Shown here: positions 25,301 to 40,300 of the stretch, piece by piece | How the letters are laid out: each line of letters starts with the position of its first letter | Numbering within the stretch: position 1 is the first letter of the stretch | Origin: Spodoptera frugiperda | Taxonomy: Eukaryota; Arthropoda; Insecta; Lepidoptera; Noctuidae | DNA length: 64,000 nucleotides | Direction of reading: 5' to 3' | Assembly (NCBI RefSeq): GCF_023101765.2 | Contig: NC_064214.1 | Coordinates: forward strand, 8,128,001-8,192,000 | Made by a program: the position numbers and the translations under genes | The notes under the pieces: model-generated | Database searches by the model: none | What the model was told of the DNA's origin: nothing | Seen by the model: only the letters and a program-made list of their open reading frames with translations

Positions 25301-28300
25301 AATAAAATAAAAATAAAAAAAAAAATAAAATAAAAAATAAATTTATTCCGGACATACAGCGCCATCTATTGTTCAATTTCGTACTTATAGTACGGAATTG
25401 AACAATGTCGGGCTGTTCCTATACTCCGTAGATAGATGGCGTTGATCGCGCAATGGTGTAATTACAATTGTTCAGTTCATGTTATTGTTTTAATTCATTG
25501 GAAATTTGTTTTTACAAAATAGTAAAAAGCAATGAAAAATATAACATAATACAACTTTTAGTACAAAGAAAACGCTCTGACGGAGTATAGATAATTCTAT
25601 GTCGATCGTTACACGACTTCGGTTCATGTTATTGTTTTAATTCATCGAAAAAAGTTAACAAATAGTAAAAAGGTATGAAAAAAATTATATCAATATAATT
25701 AAACTTTTAGTACAAAGAAAATGCCCGAACGGAGTATAAATAAATAATCCAAGTTGTCTTTATCCTCGATAGATGGCGTTGGGATCGAAATAGATCGCGC
25801 TATGGTTTTGTTACAATTATTTGGTTGGGTATCGGCCGAGCGCTTCGGTACCATTGTAGAAAATGTGTATTATCAGTCGTATGATTATTTGTCTGTAGTG
25901 GTCCTGCTGTTTCGTATATTCTAAATTGGTTTCGTTGTATTTGTCAATTAATAAGTTTATTTGTTGGGTTTTCCTGGTTTTCTGGTTAAACTTTTTAACG
26001 TAGGTTTAGTTTGATATCGATTATTAGTAGTTACTGTAGTTAGTTTTTTTAATAAAATTGTAAGTCTAATTTATAAATTAATTAGATTAGATTTAAGTCG
26101 TTTCTTTTAAATTATTTAGTTTAAGCTTGGTTATTATAGCATAAAGGATAGGTTCTAATATAATTTCTTTTTTAATTGTTATAAATTCGTAATTCGTAGC
26201 TTTCTTTAGTTTTAAGTTAGTTTTCATCTTAAGTTCGGAAAGATTATAATATTTCTTTAGTTAAAGTCCGTTTTTAAACTATTTTTTCAATGCCCTAAGT
26301 GAGTATACATCTATTAAAATCAAACGCAGAGCTCATTATGTTGATTTTTGAAGAGTTCCCTGGAATATCTTCCACATCTCATTTTTGAAAAGATCCCGCG
26401 AGATCGGGAACTCATCATCATCATCATCAGCCTATAGCTATGGGAACTATGTGGTTAAAACCAAAAATTTGCCTGAAGTCACTATTCCACGCGAACGAAG
26501 TCGCGGGCAAAAGCTATCTCTAACAAATTGTACTACCGTAAAAGAGATAGGACCTCGCATATATCGACGCCTACACAAATGTTTATCTTCAATTCACTGA
26601 CCCTTGTTGGCGGCTAGGTCGGTATAAATATGGCCACAATTTCCATCAATATTAGTTCTTGATTTACCGAAAAAAGGTCCCCGTTATTGTTCTTTTTATT
26701 TTCGGTACAAACTGAATTAGAATGATAGGACCTTTACTGTTTGAAGCGGAGGTGGATCTTATAACATCTTATACCATGACCTCTTTATAAGAGTTGCTTA
26801 CTTTTAATTTAAGTGAAAATGAACGATAGGCTTCGTAATCACACTTGTATTATAAGGATGTTTGTCCGTCAATAACGCTGTAACTACTGAATGGATTTTG
26901 AATGAAATTTGGTATACAGACAGGGTATGTGCTAACTTGGCTGATAGGATTTTTTTTTTGAGTTGGGAAAATCATCCAATGACTTCTCTCGCCTTAGGTG
27001 AGGCAAGAGGGAGTGTCAGACTCTTACTGACTAAAAACCACCCCATTCCTACTCCTGCTTTTCGAACCGGAGTTTCGGTAAACCGCTAGGTATTCCGCAG
27101 CTCCGAATATGGGTGATAGGATACGAGGATACTATAGATAATAGACTTCGCGATCATACTAATATTATAAGGATGTTTGTCCGTCAATCACGCTGTAAGT
27201 ACTGGACAGATTTTGATATTTGGTATACGTACAGGGAATGTGCTGACTTGGGTGATAGGATAGTTTATATCTTACAGGAACGCGGGTGAAAACGCTGTCA
27301 GATCCTGGTTATTAATATCTATGTGATATGGCGAATAAATGCTTATATTACATACATACATACTTAAAATACTTATATACATCCTTTCATTCTTTACGAT
27401 AATTTAGAAAAAACTAAAACTATGTTTTCTTGATAAGAACTTAACTTTTTTCGTTTACCTACCACTCCTATAACGACAAATCATCAAGACCACATTTTCA
27501 ATGTTTATAAAGTAAAACATTACTGCTTACCCAACATAAAGTCCTCGGTCACCTCACGGGCAATGAACGGTACGCTCGGGTACAGTCTTAAGGTCTCCTT
27601 GATGACAGCTTCAAGGTACTTCATTTCAGCCAGATCAGACATCGTTGGAGTAGTGTCTGAATCACCCAGGATCGTCTGACACTCTTCGTAAATACGTTCC
27701 TGTGGAAAAAATACCGATAAGCTAGGCTATTCTGTAACTGTCAATTCGAACTTTAGTGAGTTCGAACGCGTTCTCGCCCGTCATTGGTCGAGATTATTCT
27801 CATAACCAATGACATGGCGAACAGCAATCGAGTTCACGTCGAACTTTCAAACTGAAAGTTACAGAATAGCCTAGTAAGGTATAAAATCGAAAAATATTTT
27901 ATGAAAAACACAATAATACACCACCCTAGTACCAACTCAAGCCTGAATAACTCCGCAAATTCTGCTTGAACCCCTATATCTTCAAAGGACATTACAATAA
28001 AGACCAAAGTTTCGCATTAAACAGCGGTAAATTGCTAAAACAGCTTCCATTTTGTTTTTTTCGCGTCAACCTAAGATGGCGGCTGGGTAATAAAAGTGAG
28101 ACACAACCCAAACGTTTCCTTAGATTAGATTAACAAAGCCTTCGTGAGCACTTGAAAAAATGTTTCTTTACAAAAAAATTGGGAACTTTAAAGTATTTTC
28201 TGACAAGATTTTGTTATCTTGTTCAAAGTTTGTCTGATGACCTTGGGTTCTCGAGGGCAAAGAATTTACTACACTCACTTAAGAGGCTTTAGAAGCCGGA

Positions 28301-31300
28301 TAAAATTTATTGGTTGGCTACATATCACGGAGAAATAAAATATGAATAAGTTGTTTATTATGGTAAAACATTCTAACAAATCGAGTACTTTATTTTTTTC
28401 CGTGGGAGGTTAATACAGTAAAATGTAATTTATTTTTCTGTGAAATATGAATGTGTATAAATTAAATGATCATACACCATAATATATTTTGCCATGCCTT
28501 TTTTATCTTGTTATTTGAGAATGACATAATGGAAAGCACTCAATTCTTTTACGGGTAATTTCAAGGCCAAAACGAAATACACTTCCCCGAATCAAAAACC
28601 AAAGACAGGATTTTCTTAATAATTTTATGATTATGTCTGTGACAACATAATTTTGAATTTTAATCATTACTAGCAGTACCCACGACTTCGTCCGTGTACA
28701 ATAATGACTTGTGGCAGAATTTGGGCTTTTGAATTATTTGAATTTTCTTTGCTATAAACCTCACGGAGCTCGAAACCTTTCCAACGAATGCAAAACGAAA
28801 ATTGGTTCATGCGTTCTGGAGTTATGACATCAGGAAGGAAAACCGACTTATTTTTATTTCATAGAAGATTATTAGCAACCAAATAAGTCAGGACAAACAA
28901 ATTACAGATTAGTAGTCAAACCACTTTCGAATAAATGTCACTCACAGTAAACGATGACAATGAAGATGAACTATCTTTTTGATACGATCCTTGTTAATCA
29001 TCAAGAGTCGTGAAAACGTTAAATAATTTTAATTAAAGTGAATCTGAAGCCGGTTTCTGTGAAAGGCCATTCAGACACGTTAACTACATCCATTTCGCTA
29101 GCCTTGTAATTATATCATGTAATAGGAAACGCGTATAACGTCATATGGGGAGACTCTCAGCCACTATACAGATATATAAAGGATTTAGGGATCAGAGCGT
29201 TAAGTTCCCTAAGATCGGGAAAGGCGGATCCTCCGACGAGGCAAAGTGATAGTGCCTGGCGGGCTTTCTGTCCAACTGTTATTCGTTGGAAATTTCTATC
29301 CATGTTTATTCGCATGTAAACTTCACATGTGCGATGTTGGATTCATGACGTCTCTTTTAATTTGTTCGTCGATCGTCTATGTGCGACTTCTGTCATTTGT
29401 AATTTGTCATGTGTCGCGACAAAGATGAAAATATTTTGTAAATATATTACTCTGATTCCACGAAAGGATTGACAGCAACGCGTTACTCTTTATGTTATTA
29501 GTTTCATATAAAGCGCAATACTAGGAATTTCAAATACATACGACAATTCGTTAGAAAATCTAGGACACCACGTCCACCTACCACGTTAGATCTATAGTCA
29601 GATCTCGACCAGGACAACCTCAGTCAGATAAAAATTTGAGACTCTCGTATCGCTATCACATCATGATCCCCCATCAAAAAAAAAAAGATCTACAGACAGA
29701 CGGATGCCTAATCCTAATACTAACCATTGTAAATGAAAAAGTGAACGGAATGACTGAAACTTTGTTTTAAGGGGGGAAAAACATGCAATGTCTTCTCCCG
29801 CCTAAGGTGGAGTCTCAGACTCAGGCGAGATTAGTGTCAGACTCTTTTTAACTGACTAAAAACCACCCCGTTCCTACTTCTGCCTTTCAAGCCGGATCCC
29901 CGGTAAACCCGTTAGATAGTCCGCAGATCTGGATTAGGCATGAGCCCTGAATTAGACTAGCACTAATTGTATAGAAAACCTCGATCATTAATAACCTTTA
30001 TCACAAAAACATGTCGAGATAGTACCACTAGGAGATACGTCACATGGGATTAACTAGCGATTAATTAAGATAAACTGTGTACCACACGATACCCTTCGCT
30101 TGGGGATACAAATCCAGCCAGCTATCAATTCTAATTTCCTGTGCCTACGTCAGAATATTTAAGTACTGAATTGTGATAAAGGATTCCTCAGCCTCTATCC
30201 AGATGCCATTTAGCGTTTGTCTACAAAGACTGTAAAAAAATATAATGGGATTGATTTAAATTTGGGCACTTGTCAAGACAAACGATTTTTGCTTTTGAGA
30301 AAATATTTTTTTTGGAAAACCTTAGTTTTTCGAGCCCGATGGGCTAGGCATTTCGCAACTCCGATATCAGCCCTACTCATGGCTCTTTGGGTAAACAAGC
30401 GCTAAAGTGGTATTTAGCTACAGACTCTGATTTAGTACCTCGAAAAAAAAATTGCCTATCGATTTTCTAAAATCATTTAAAACACACAATTATTTCAATA
30501 AGAAAATAAACACAATACCCTTCCTACAGTCGGGTAAAAAGTAATTGTAAATTACCTGTACTTCTGGATGGTCTGCTAGCAACATTAGTCCAAAAACGAG
30601 CGCCATTGCTGTTGTATCGTGTCCCTGAAAAAACAACCTTATTAACAAAGGAATAATCTCGAAAATCCCCTCTTTTGTCTCTAAGCAAAGAAATTTTCGC
30701 TAAACCCTGATTTTCTAAGTATTTTCAACATAGTTTCAACCGCCATTAACAAAAATTGGAAGAATTTTTTTCGTGAAAATATTAAGTACCGTGTCTAATG
30801 AGTTCGCTGAATTACTTTACTTGACGCAATGAAAGTCCATGTCATGATAAACGTGATTTACATACTAGATGTTTATTTTGCCAAATATCCGAATACCAGG
30901 AATTGTGAAATCAAATGAGACAGTATTTTATTTGCAAATAGCCTGAAAGAAGTCTGAGCGAGTCTGCTTTAAGCTTTATTAAGTTACCCAATTTGTCAAG
31001 GTTAGTTACTCTGTTGGCCGAGGGGTCGCAAGTGCTACTGTCGGGCAAAGTGTTACTTTTTTTTTTAATTTCTCAGTAGTCACGGACTCCGGGAATGTGC
31101 CCGGTATATGGCAATAACCTCACCCCCTATTACATAGGATTTATAACACAAATTGTGAAAAGTCTATATTGTATAGTTTAATTACGTGTCATAATCTACA
31201 CCTTTGCCTACCCCTTCGGGGGTAAAAAGCGCGCTCTATTAATACGATTTTAGTATTGAAAGAACACAGAAGTCAAATTTTAAACTTCTCTAAAGGTCCA

Positions 31301-34300
31301 AAACGTAATATTTCACCCTTAACATAATAATTAGAAACTCACCTCAAACATAAACGTATTAACTTCTTCTCTTATTCCCTCTAGATCAATTTCTCCCTTC
31401 CTCTCAGCTTCCAATAATACATCGAGCATAGCCAGTCTCTTCTTCCCCCCCACTTCATCTTCTGCCACATCACTCTGTCCAGGTGTCCAATTCTTCTTCC
31501 TCTCCATAATCACGTTATCAGCAAAAGAATGGACTTTTTCTAGACATTTCTCAAACTGTTTACCTATTGGGAACTTTCGGAAGATATATTCATTGTGTAG
31601 CCATACTCTTGTGAGACGACCCATTAGTAAACCTCCTATTTGCAGGATAGCTGTTTTATACTCTTGGGTCTTTGTAGAAGAATCCGAGTCTAACTGGGTA
31701 CCCATTGCCGTTTCTGGAAAATAATGTTAAGTTACATATTTTTTTGTAGAAGACAGCTAAATTATACTAATAATGAACGGTTGCTATGTAAGTAGGTATA
31801 TGTACTTAACTATTAATGGAGAATTTCTTTTAGAAAACTGACTTAAAATATATAATAAATACATAAATAATCTTTATTCAGAAATGTAAATGGACACAAA
31901 ATATTCCTTAAGTAAGTAGATCTCACATAGCTAGTACAGGCACCTGCCAGTACTAGGATAATCCTGTGTCACTGGCGAGAGAAGGCCCAAGAATTATATT
32001 TTAAATGTAGGACACTATTGCTATAAACACAATACTTAACATCAACATCAACAAAACAGCTTGACAAAAGAAAATATAACATTAGAACTTAAGACGGGAT
32101 ATTTACCATGTTCATTTATATCTATGACTTTTTTGGCAGATGACAAATCGGTCTACCCTCTTTCTAGTTCGTTTTTTGATTGTTGATCTTGGCGCTTGCA
32201 ACAGTGCCGAAATATCGGAAACTCGTGTACATAAATAAACATGGTCATATCAGTTTAAAAACTTATAAAAGAAGATATGATTCAATATGGTTGGTATCTT
32301 GTATTAGGCTAGGTTTACCAGATAAATAGGACATAGTCAAGTTCACCGTTACGAAATAAACATGCGTGACTGACTTATGACGTTAAATTAGCCTCACAGA
32401 GACGAACAAGGGACAGACTATGTAACCCAAAACAGTTCCGCCCTTTAATTTCCTCTTATCCGGCAAACGTTTCCAGAAAATTCTGAGAAAATCAAGCTTT
32501 TTCTTCCTTGACCTTATCTAGGGAATAGGACTGGCTTAAAATAATCCCCTCGAATACTTTTGTGACGTCAAGAGACCACATCTTCTAAAGATAAGGATGC
32601 TTAAAAAAATCTACAGATGTTGTCTGCAAAGGTCTTATTAAATAAATGGCTACAGAAACTCGCAGTGTCAAAAACTAGAGGCAAAAATATCAAGTGTCAA
32701 AAAATAGAGGTAGGTAATAATATCAAGTCTATTTTTCGAAAGGTCGGATGGATCTATTTATCATCAGGTAAATTATAGTTTGTCTATTAAGTTTGATATT
32801 TACATTATTTTAATCATGTTGTTTTCTTCCATAAAATAAACTTTATAAATAAAAATATTATAAGACCATAGCCTAAGTCTACTGCTTTTCAAAAATCTCA
32901 ATTTCGATCTAAACCGTCGTTTTGTTAGGTCAACAGGTATTAAAGAAGAACAAAAATTTTAGCCATGACGTCAAGTAAAGTTAAACAAGCGGGTAAACAA
33001 CGGAGTTCGTTTCTTTGCTAAATATTCTCAGTAAGCGATCGCGTAGGGTAAAAACAAGTAGACGTGAAATTTTTAAAAAGTATCTTATGCTAATTATATG
33101 TTACCGACTTACTTACGTAACTGTTTGACGAGGATCTCAACTAGTTTCAAGCCATGTTGGAGGCTAGTACAGCTTGAAACTAATCGAGTACTTAGTTTCT
33201 TAGGCAAATAAAACAACGAGGGTATTAATTTTAAGAAAATCAGAACAATTTATACGGTACATATTGTTATTTTGACTTTAAATTTTACAAACTTTACAAC
33301 ATACACTGGTTCTAAGCAAAACCAACAATCATGGTTGAACTATCTACGTAGTAAATAGGCAGTCCAACTATTTTTGACTTTGACTAGTTGACGCGCTGGC
33401 TCGGCAACTGGCTGCTATGCATCGAGTAGCAGGCTCGATTCTCGCACGGATTAACTCTTTGTGTGATCTACAAACTGTTGCTTTGGGTCTGGGTATCATT
33501 TGTATGCGAACTTGCATGTTAGTAAACGCACCCACGACATAGAAGGAAGTCCTAGTATGAGACAACTTTATAAAAAAATTGGTAGTAACCTAAATCATTA
33601 CAAAATTAACTCTCTACACATGTTAAAAAATACTTGTTCCTTTAATAACCACCACAAAAAGTCGCCCGTCTATACAAACTGTACCGCTCAAAGATTCAAG
33701 AAAATCTCAGCAATACCATTAATGTAGGGAACACAAACATTTTCAAAGGTAAATTGGAAATACTGTAATCAAGTTTTTGTATCTTTGAAAGGAAAATATA
33801 CATTTCTAGTATGTTTGCTTAGGTTGCTTTCATTTTCGTAGCGTATTTTTTCCGAATTAATGTTTGTCATTTCATTTTAGGGCCCTTTTCGCGGAGACTG
33901 TAAAAGGGAAAGAAATCGTTTGAGCTCCAAATATTATTGAAATGGTTTTATTGAAATTGTTACCGACATATGGGTAATAGGTAGCTTATTTAATATTTAT
34001 CTAAATTAATCTCTCTTATGTGTAGTTACAGGATACATATGAATTATTGAGACATTTACCACAAGTTGTTGCTAATTGATAAATTTACGAAAATGCGGAT
34101 GTAAAATAATACAATTTATCTCTCGTCTTAAATAAATCATAAGCGTTTATAAAATTTCCTAGGAAAAACTTCTGATTCAAGTTATTTTCCCGTGACATAT
34201 ACACTCATTATCTTCTATAAAAATCAATTGCTGTTCGTTAGTCTCGCTAGAACTCCAAAACAGCTGAACCGATTTAGCATAATTATTTTGGTCTTGAATT

Positions 34301-37300
34301 ATTTGTTGAAGTCCAAGGAAGGTTTAAAAGGTTAGAATAAAATGTTGTCATCTCGTAGAGAATAATTAAAAATAAAATCTATCCTTCTTACTTTACGGTA
34401 GTCTTTTGTATGTCTCCAACTCACCACAAATAGTATACAAGGTGCAGTCACTGATGACGGGCATGAGGTTGACTTCCTTGCCGTCATACTCCTTCAGCTT
34501 GTCCACCAGTCCTCGACTCCTCTCCTCCATCACGTTGGTGAAGTTCTTCAGGATGTTGAAGTGGAACGTTGGAGTCAGGATCTTGCGACGTCTATGCCAT
34601 TTTGCTCCTGGTGAATTTAAGGCATATTTAGTTTTTAAACCTAGTAGCGTAGCTCCATGTAGTTGAGACTGCTAGTATGCAATGTGGGTTCGTTCCCTGG
34701 TTGTCGAGTGTGTTATTGAATATTTCTATCTTCAATTTTATTTCAGTCTACAAATTCTATAGAGGAGAGTCAGTCTACATATTCTGGAGAGCTCATTAAC
34801 CCATGGATATTTTAAATAGGTTTAAGCCTTTAATACGCCTTTAATTTAATACCTTGCCCGGGTCGGACAAAGAATTAAATTACCAAACTTTTTTGGCTTT
34901 TCGAAAATTTCTCAGTAGTAGCACGGAGTCTGAAATTGTGCCCAATATACGGCAATAGTCTCACCCCCTATTACATGGGGATTATAACACAAATTAAATA
35001 TACATTGTACACTTGTACAGTGGCATTATGAACCATAATGTGCACCGCTACCTACCTACTACTCTACCAACCCCTTCAGGGAGTTATGTAAACAAAACAC
35101 GGAGGGAAGCGATCTCTAACATATAACTCTGTTACCTAGGTAACATAAATACTACTTCTATAAACACTATTAATTACAACTGTCTTATATAATTTCAACA
35201 ATCTAACCGCTTGACAAAAGCGTCATAAGCAGTAAAACAGTCACACACAATGTGATAGTAATTAAACCACATTACCAACTTGTAACTAGTTCTAAAACCC
35301 GGCTTTATTACATTTTAGTATTCATGATCTTTTAAACAGTGGCTGAAAGCTAACCAAATGTGTCGTGTCACCACATTTTGGAAACACAAATGGCATTCAT
35401 AGTAACTAGGTTTTTCTTTTTTTATAACTTTTAGTTGTTGTCAACTTAGGTGAGTTAGGTTCTACAGTACCCTTAGTATGAGTTCGCTTTACGATTAAAG
35501 TAACCGAAACGAGAGCGCGTTCTGATTAGTTGGTTAATTCGAGCTGGCCAATCAAAGCAAACTAAGTAAAGCGTACAAAAAGTTAGACTTACCAGAACTG
35601 AGTAACAGTCCAGTGCCGAGCCAACCTTCCAAGAAGCTGTATGGCTTACTCTTCTTTATATTCCTCGGGTGTGACAACACGATCTGCAGACAAACAGCAC
35701 GATTAGAAAACACGGCTAATTTACGTAACTAATTATTCAAGGAAGCTTGCTTCGTTGGTCAAGTGGCCGCAAACAAAGGGGCTCGGGTTCGATTCCCGGG
35801 TCGGGCAAAGTATAGCTGGGCATGGAATCTGGAATTGTGTCCAGTATATGGCAATATGCTCACCCCATATTACATGGGACTTATTACGCAAATGGTCAAA
35901 AGTGGGTGTACATTACATAGCGGCATTACGTGCCATAATGTGCACCTTTTATCCCTGAAGCTAACCCGTCAAGGATAAAAGGCGTGACGTTGCGTATTAT
36001 ACAAAAATGACAAAATAATTCATTTTCTTTTGTAAAATAAATCCTCCACGGATTTAATTCGCTTCTTCTAAGTTATTTAAAAAATACCCGTCTGATACTT
36101 TTTATATCCAACTGGCGGATTAAATAAATGTCTCCATTTCATTCCCTGACGTCTCTACTCTATCACCAGCTTTAGCACTTTATCAATTCTTGATACTGCA
36201 TATGTACCACACTGCATAATTTGCATTTAGATTGCCCTGAGCACTGCATAGATACAAGCATGCATAATACACTCATCGCCCAAATACTCATTCAAATAAT
36301 TATTGTTTCATTGAATATTCCATGTACAATTTAATTTAAATTCTACAGCTGTGACTGAAAGTTTGATTTCATTCAATTCATTGTCAAAAAAGTGGATAAG
36401 TTTGACTGGGGTTTATATTTAAGAGGTCCCGTGATGTAAGAGAAAGGTCAGTGAGCTTGTAGGATTATTATTTTTTGGGTCAAATGTCTACATTTTTTAT
36501 AATAACTGTACTATATTTTTATAATAACTATCGTGAGACATACTAAATGATTTAAAATATCAATTTACTAGTAGAGCTTTGTTCATTATTTTATGAGAGT
36601 AAACCAGTATTTTATTAAGACTAGACTACGTCAAATACCACATGAATGGAGCCCAGTAGGGCTGATGCCCGATACGGAGCCACGGAAAACTTAACGTATT
36701 GCCGGGGCTCCAGCTCGAAGAGCAGATGTAGGAACAGGGTGATTTTTAGTCAGTAAGAGTCTGATTACCTACCTAATTTGTACCAGGCTTTTTGGTACAG
36801 ATCTCTAAAATATACAATCTCATCCATTCCCAGTATATTGGACCTTTGTAGTTATTAAATACATTGTGATTTTCATTTCGAAAATGGACGGGTATAAAAT
36901 TAATACGAGTATTTTTCGAACAACAAAAGTAATTTTAAAATCATTTTGGACAAACCAAAATTATTTTGGCTTTTGGCTCTATATTGAATGTTGAATAAAT
37001 TGCCATGTATTACAAAATATATAAATGTAATAACATGAAAGTAATCCTTACAAACATAACATATACGAATAATAATAATTTGTAGTGCCTCATTACCGTA
37101 AAACGAAGTGAATAGAATTTCAGGATTCGTGAATAAATGTTCGGAAAATGATCTAACATCTATTCACACTTTGAATTCTATTCACCTCGTTTTACCGTTA
37201 TTTAATTCTGCAGCAAAGAACAAACCAAACATTGAACATTTATTTTCAACATTACGTAGGTTTTATAGAAGGAGATTTGTTTTTCAAAACGTTGATGTAA

Positions 37301-40300
37301 AATATCGATAGTTAGAACACCAATAAGTTACGTGCAATTGAAATTACTTCAGCATCAAACGAATAAAAACCCCTGTGAGAACTTATCTCACTACCCCTAT
37401 CATTAACAAAGATTAATGTTTATGTTCACGTTATAAAGAGCCGTATATTCGAGTAGGTAACTACGAGTAGTGCATTTATAATATTCCATGCCAAACATAA
37501 ACATTGCACACAATTTTGAACGTGAATTGTGAATCTGTTAGTTATGCTGAAACTACGTCGATAAAGGGTACTTTTCCAACAGAGATGTGTTATGTAGCTA
37601 TGCTATAAAGATGTAATATATAAGCTGTAAAACTATATGACTGTTTCCACCGATAGGTACTACGCTGTGTAGCTGTATGAGGAAACTATGTATTGATAGT
37701 AGGGAAGCCATAGCACGCCTCTTTCCATATAAAAAACATAGCTTATCTAAGTCTGTTTCCACCAGTGCTAAGCTATGTGTACCAATAAATATGATTGGTA
37801 GAAGTCCACAGCACATCTTTGGTGGAAAAGCACCTTTAGTGCATACGCCTGTGAAACCTGAATAGTATGTCTATTAACTAAAGCTAACACAACATCCTTT
37901 ATTTCATTCCAAAATGAAACTTCCCTCGAAACCCTTGCTTAAAATAATCTAAGAGCACACTCAGACTGACTAATACACTGCCCTATTTCACAACATCACG
38001 CTACAACTAATAGGAACTGAGCAGAGCGGTTGAAACCGCAAGGGAGTAATTTGTTATCTAATAAATTGTGGTAATATGTATATGAATACCCACCTCAACA
38101 TCATTTACTTGGTGAAGATGCAGAATCCTTCTTCGTATTATTTTGACAAGGTAGCGGTCTCCATACGTCTTGCTGTAGTGACGCATTTTCGTGAACATCA
38201 CACCTGCAACAAATAAGTTTATGTGTATTCTACTCATTTACCTAACATTATATAGGTACCTATACAGAAGTGCATTTGTTTATTGGTTCCAGATTTTTAG
38301 TACGGTACCGTACTTAAGCGCATGTTTCGCCACCTTCATAATAATTTGTATGCACTATCTGTCACGTAAGTTTATCGGGCACTTATAATATAAGTGCCCG
38401 ATAAACTTATAAAACAAGCCCTAAGTAAATCAAAAGATCTATAGATAATTTTACTTTTGAGAGACATAAAAATATTACTTCAAGTTCTGTTTTTTTGTGA
38501 TATATATAGCAATGAATTTTCGCATCAATTATTTCTGGGAATGGCAAGCTACAAGCAAGGATGAACCAAAAAATAGCATAAATCTTATTCCACAAAAACA
38601 TGACCAGAAAACTCTGAATTAGAAAACAAAGCACATTATTATAACAATAAATAAAGTTACAGGTTCGGTTACCAACAAAGTTTACTTGCTAATTGAGGGT
38701 TAAATACTGTTTGCGTGTTTACAACACAACTCCAGAGGGCTTAGTACGAGTTTGTTTTACGTTTAACGAGATTGAAACGTTACCTCGTTCAGCGCTCTAC
38801 ACCCTTATTGTCACAATTGCAACCTTCAACAATAGGCTAGATTCCCACTAGTCAAATTCAATACTTTTTTCGAAACGTCAAGAACGATTTTCTATGAACT
38901 TTGTATGAAATACTCCATTATGATCAAATTTATGAATGAGAGTGTGACTATTTTATTGTATTAAAAGTTCTAATAATTTATTTTTGACCCAGTCATCATC
39001 CTTATTTATCCCAAGATCTCCGCCGATCGCAGTTTTGTTTTGATCTTGTACAACGTGAAGCCAACTCGTACTAAGCCCTCTAAATGGCCTGCTCCTATGA
39101 ACCAACCAATCAGAGCGGCGAACGCGGTAACGTTTCGATCTCGTTCAACGTAAAGCAAACTCGTACTAAGCCCTCAGAGATCTTGGGATGAATATTGTTG
39201 AAGGTTGCAATTGTTACCAATTAAATTAATCTTAATAAACATTACATTGCGCATTCGAAGGCCTGAAGGTAAACAGTACCAAAATAATTATTAACTTTTG
39301 GTAGATTGTGTATTAAGTTTTTTGTTTACACATTAATGTGTCGATACGCAATGCTATTATCTATACTCCTAATTACGAGGACTGTAATTGAATAACATTA
39401 GCTGCGTATACGAAGGACTTTTATCCGTTTAGAACACAAATCAAGAGCAGATAATATGCCTGATCCGGAACTGCAGATAACGTAACAGGTTACCGGGGTA
39501 CCGGCTCAAAGCAGGAGAAGGAACGGGGTGGTTTTTAGTCAGTAAGATTCTGACACTCCCTCTTGCCTCACCCAAGGCGAGAGAAGTCATTAGATGATTT
39601 TCTCCCCTCAAAAAAAAAGCCATAAAAATACCCCTCTTATTGAAGAGATTGGCTAGAGCGAACTAGGAAAGGTGTTGTGCAAAGTTATTAATGCTATTAC
39701 ACTACGGCAGGTAATCTAATAAAATAGTTTCGTTTTTCCTGGAGGAAAGGTAATTGGTATGTCGGATATACTATTGTTGTCTCATGTCTTTGCTTCTCTA
39801 TATAGGAAAATAGCTTGTTTCGAATTTGATTTGGACAAGAAAGAATAGTAACAGCGTGAGTGTCGACGCGTCGTGTGACGCGGAATGCTGACGCATGAAT
39901 ATGAGTCTATAGCATGGCTTAAAACTAGTCGAGTTCTTCGTCGTCATTACATGCGTCAACCGATAACATAATTAATAATTAATTTAGTATGTCTCACGAA
40001 CGTCATAAATAAAAAATAAAGTAGAATTCGTTTGTTTTGTGGCTATTCAGCAATTCAGTAAGGGTAAAGTTCCAACATTATATTTTAATCAATATGAACT
40101 TTAAAAAAATCCGCACTAATGTACAATTTTTAACCTAAAAGTGTAGGTATGTGAAAACCCCAAGTCAAAGTCCTACTATACAGTTTTCCTACCTTTCCGT
40201 TCAGTACATTAAAAAGGTAATAATTGTATGTAATTATAACCAACTTAATTAAAGATACAAACATATTTAAGATAATTACTACCGACTCATCAAAGGAAAG

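Noticed and set aside
24985..25376. Two long minus-strand open frames (126 and 118 codons)
   Set aside because: They are translations of the TAAAA microsatellite, giving only F, Y, I and L.
31331..31705. Independent 124-aa gene starting at an internal ATG
   Set aside because: It is P450 exon 5; the ATG is the Met of ETAMG and the last residues read into the intron.
35747..35820. Functional tRNA gene
   Set aside because: A good B box, but no closing acceptor stem, and the tRNA-like part runs on into the S3 SINE body shared with five other loci.
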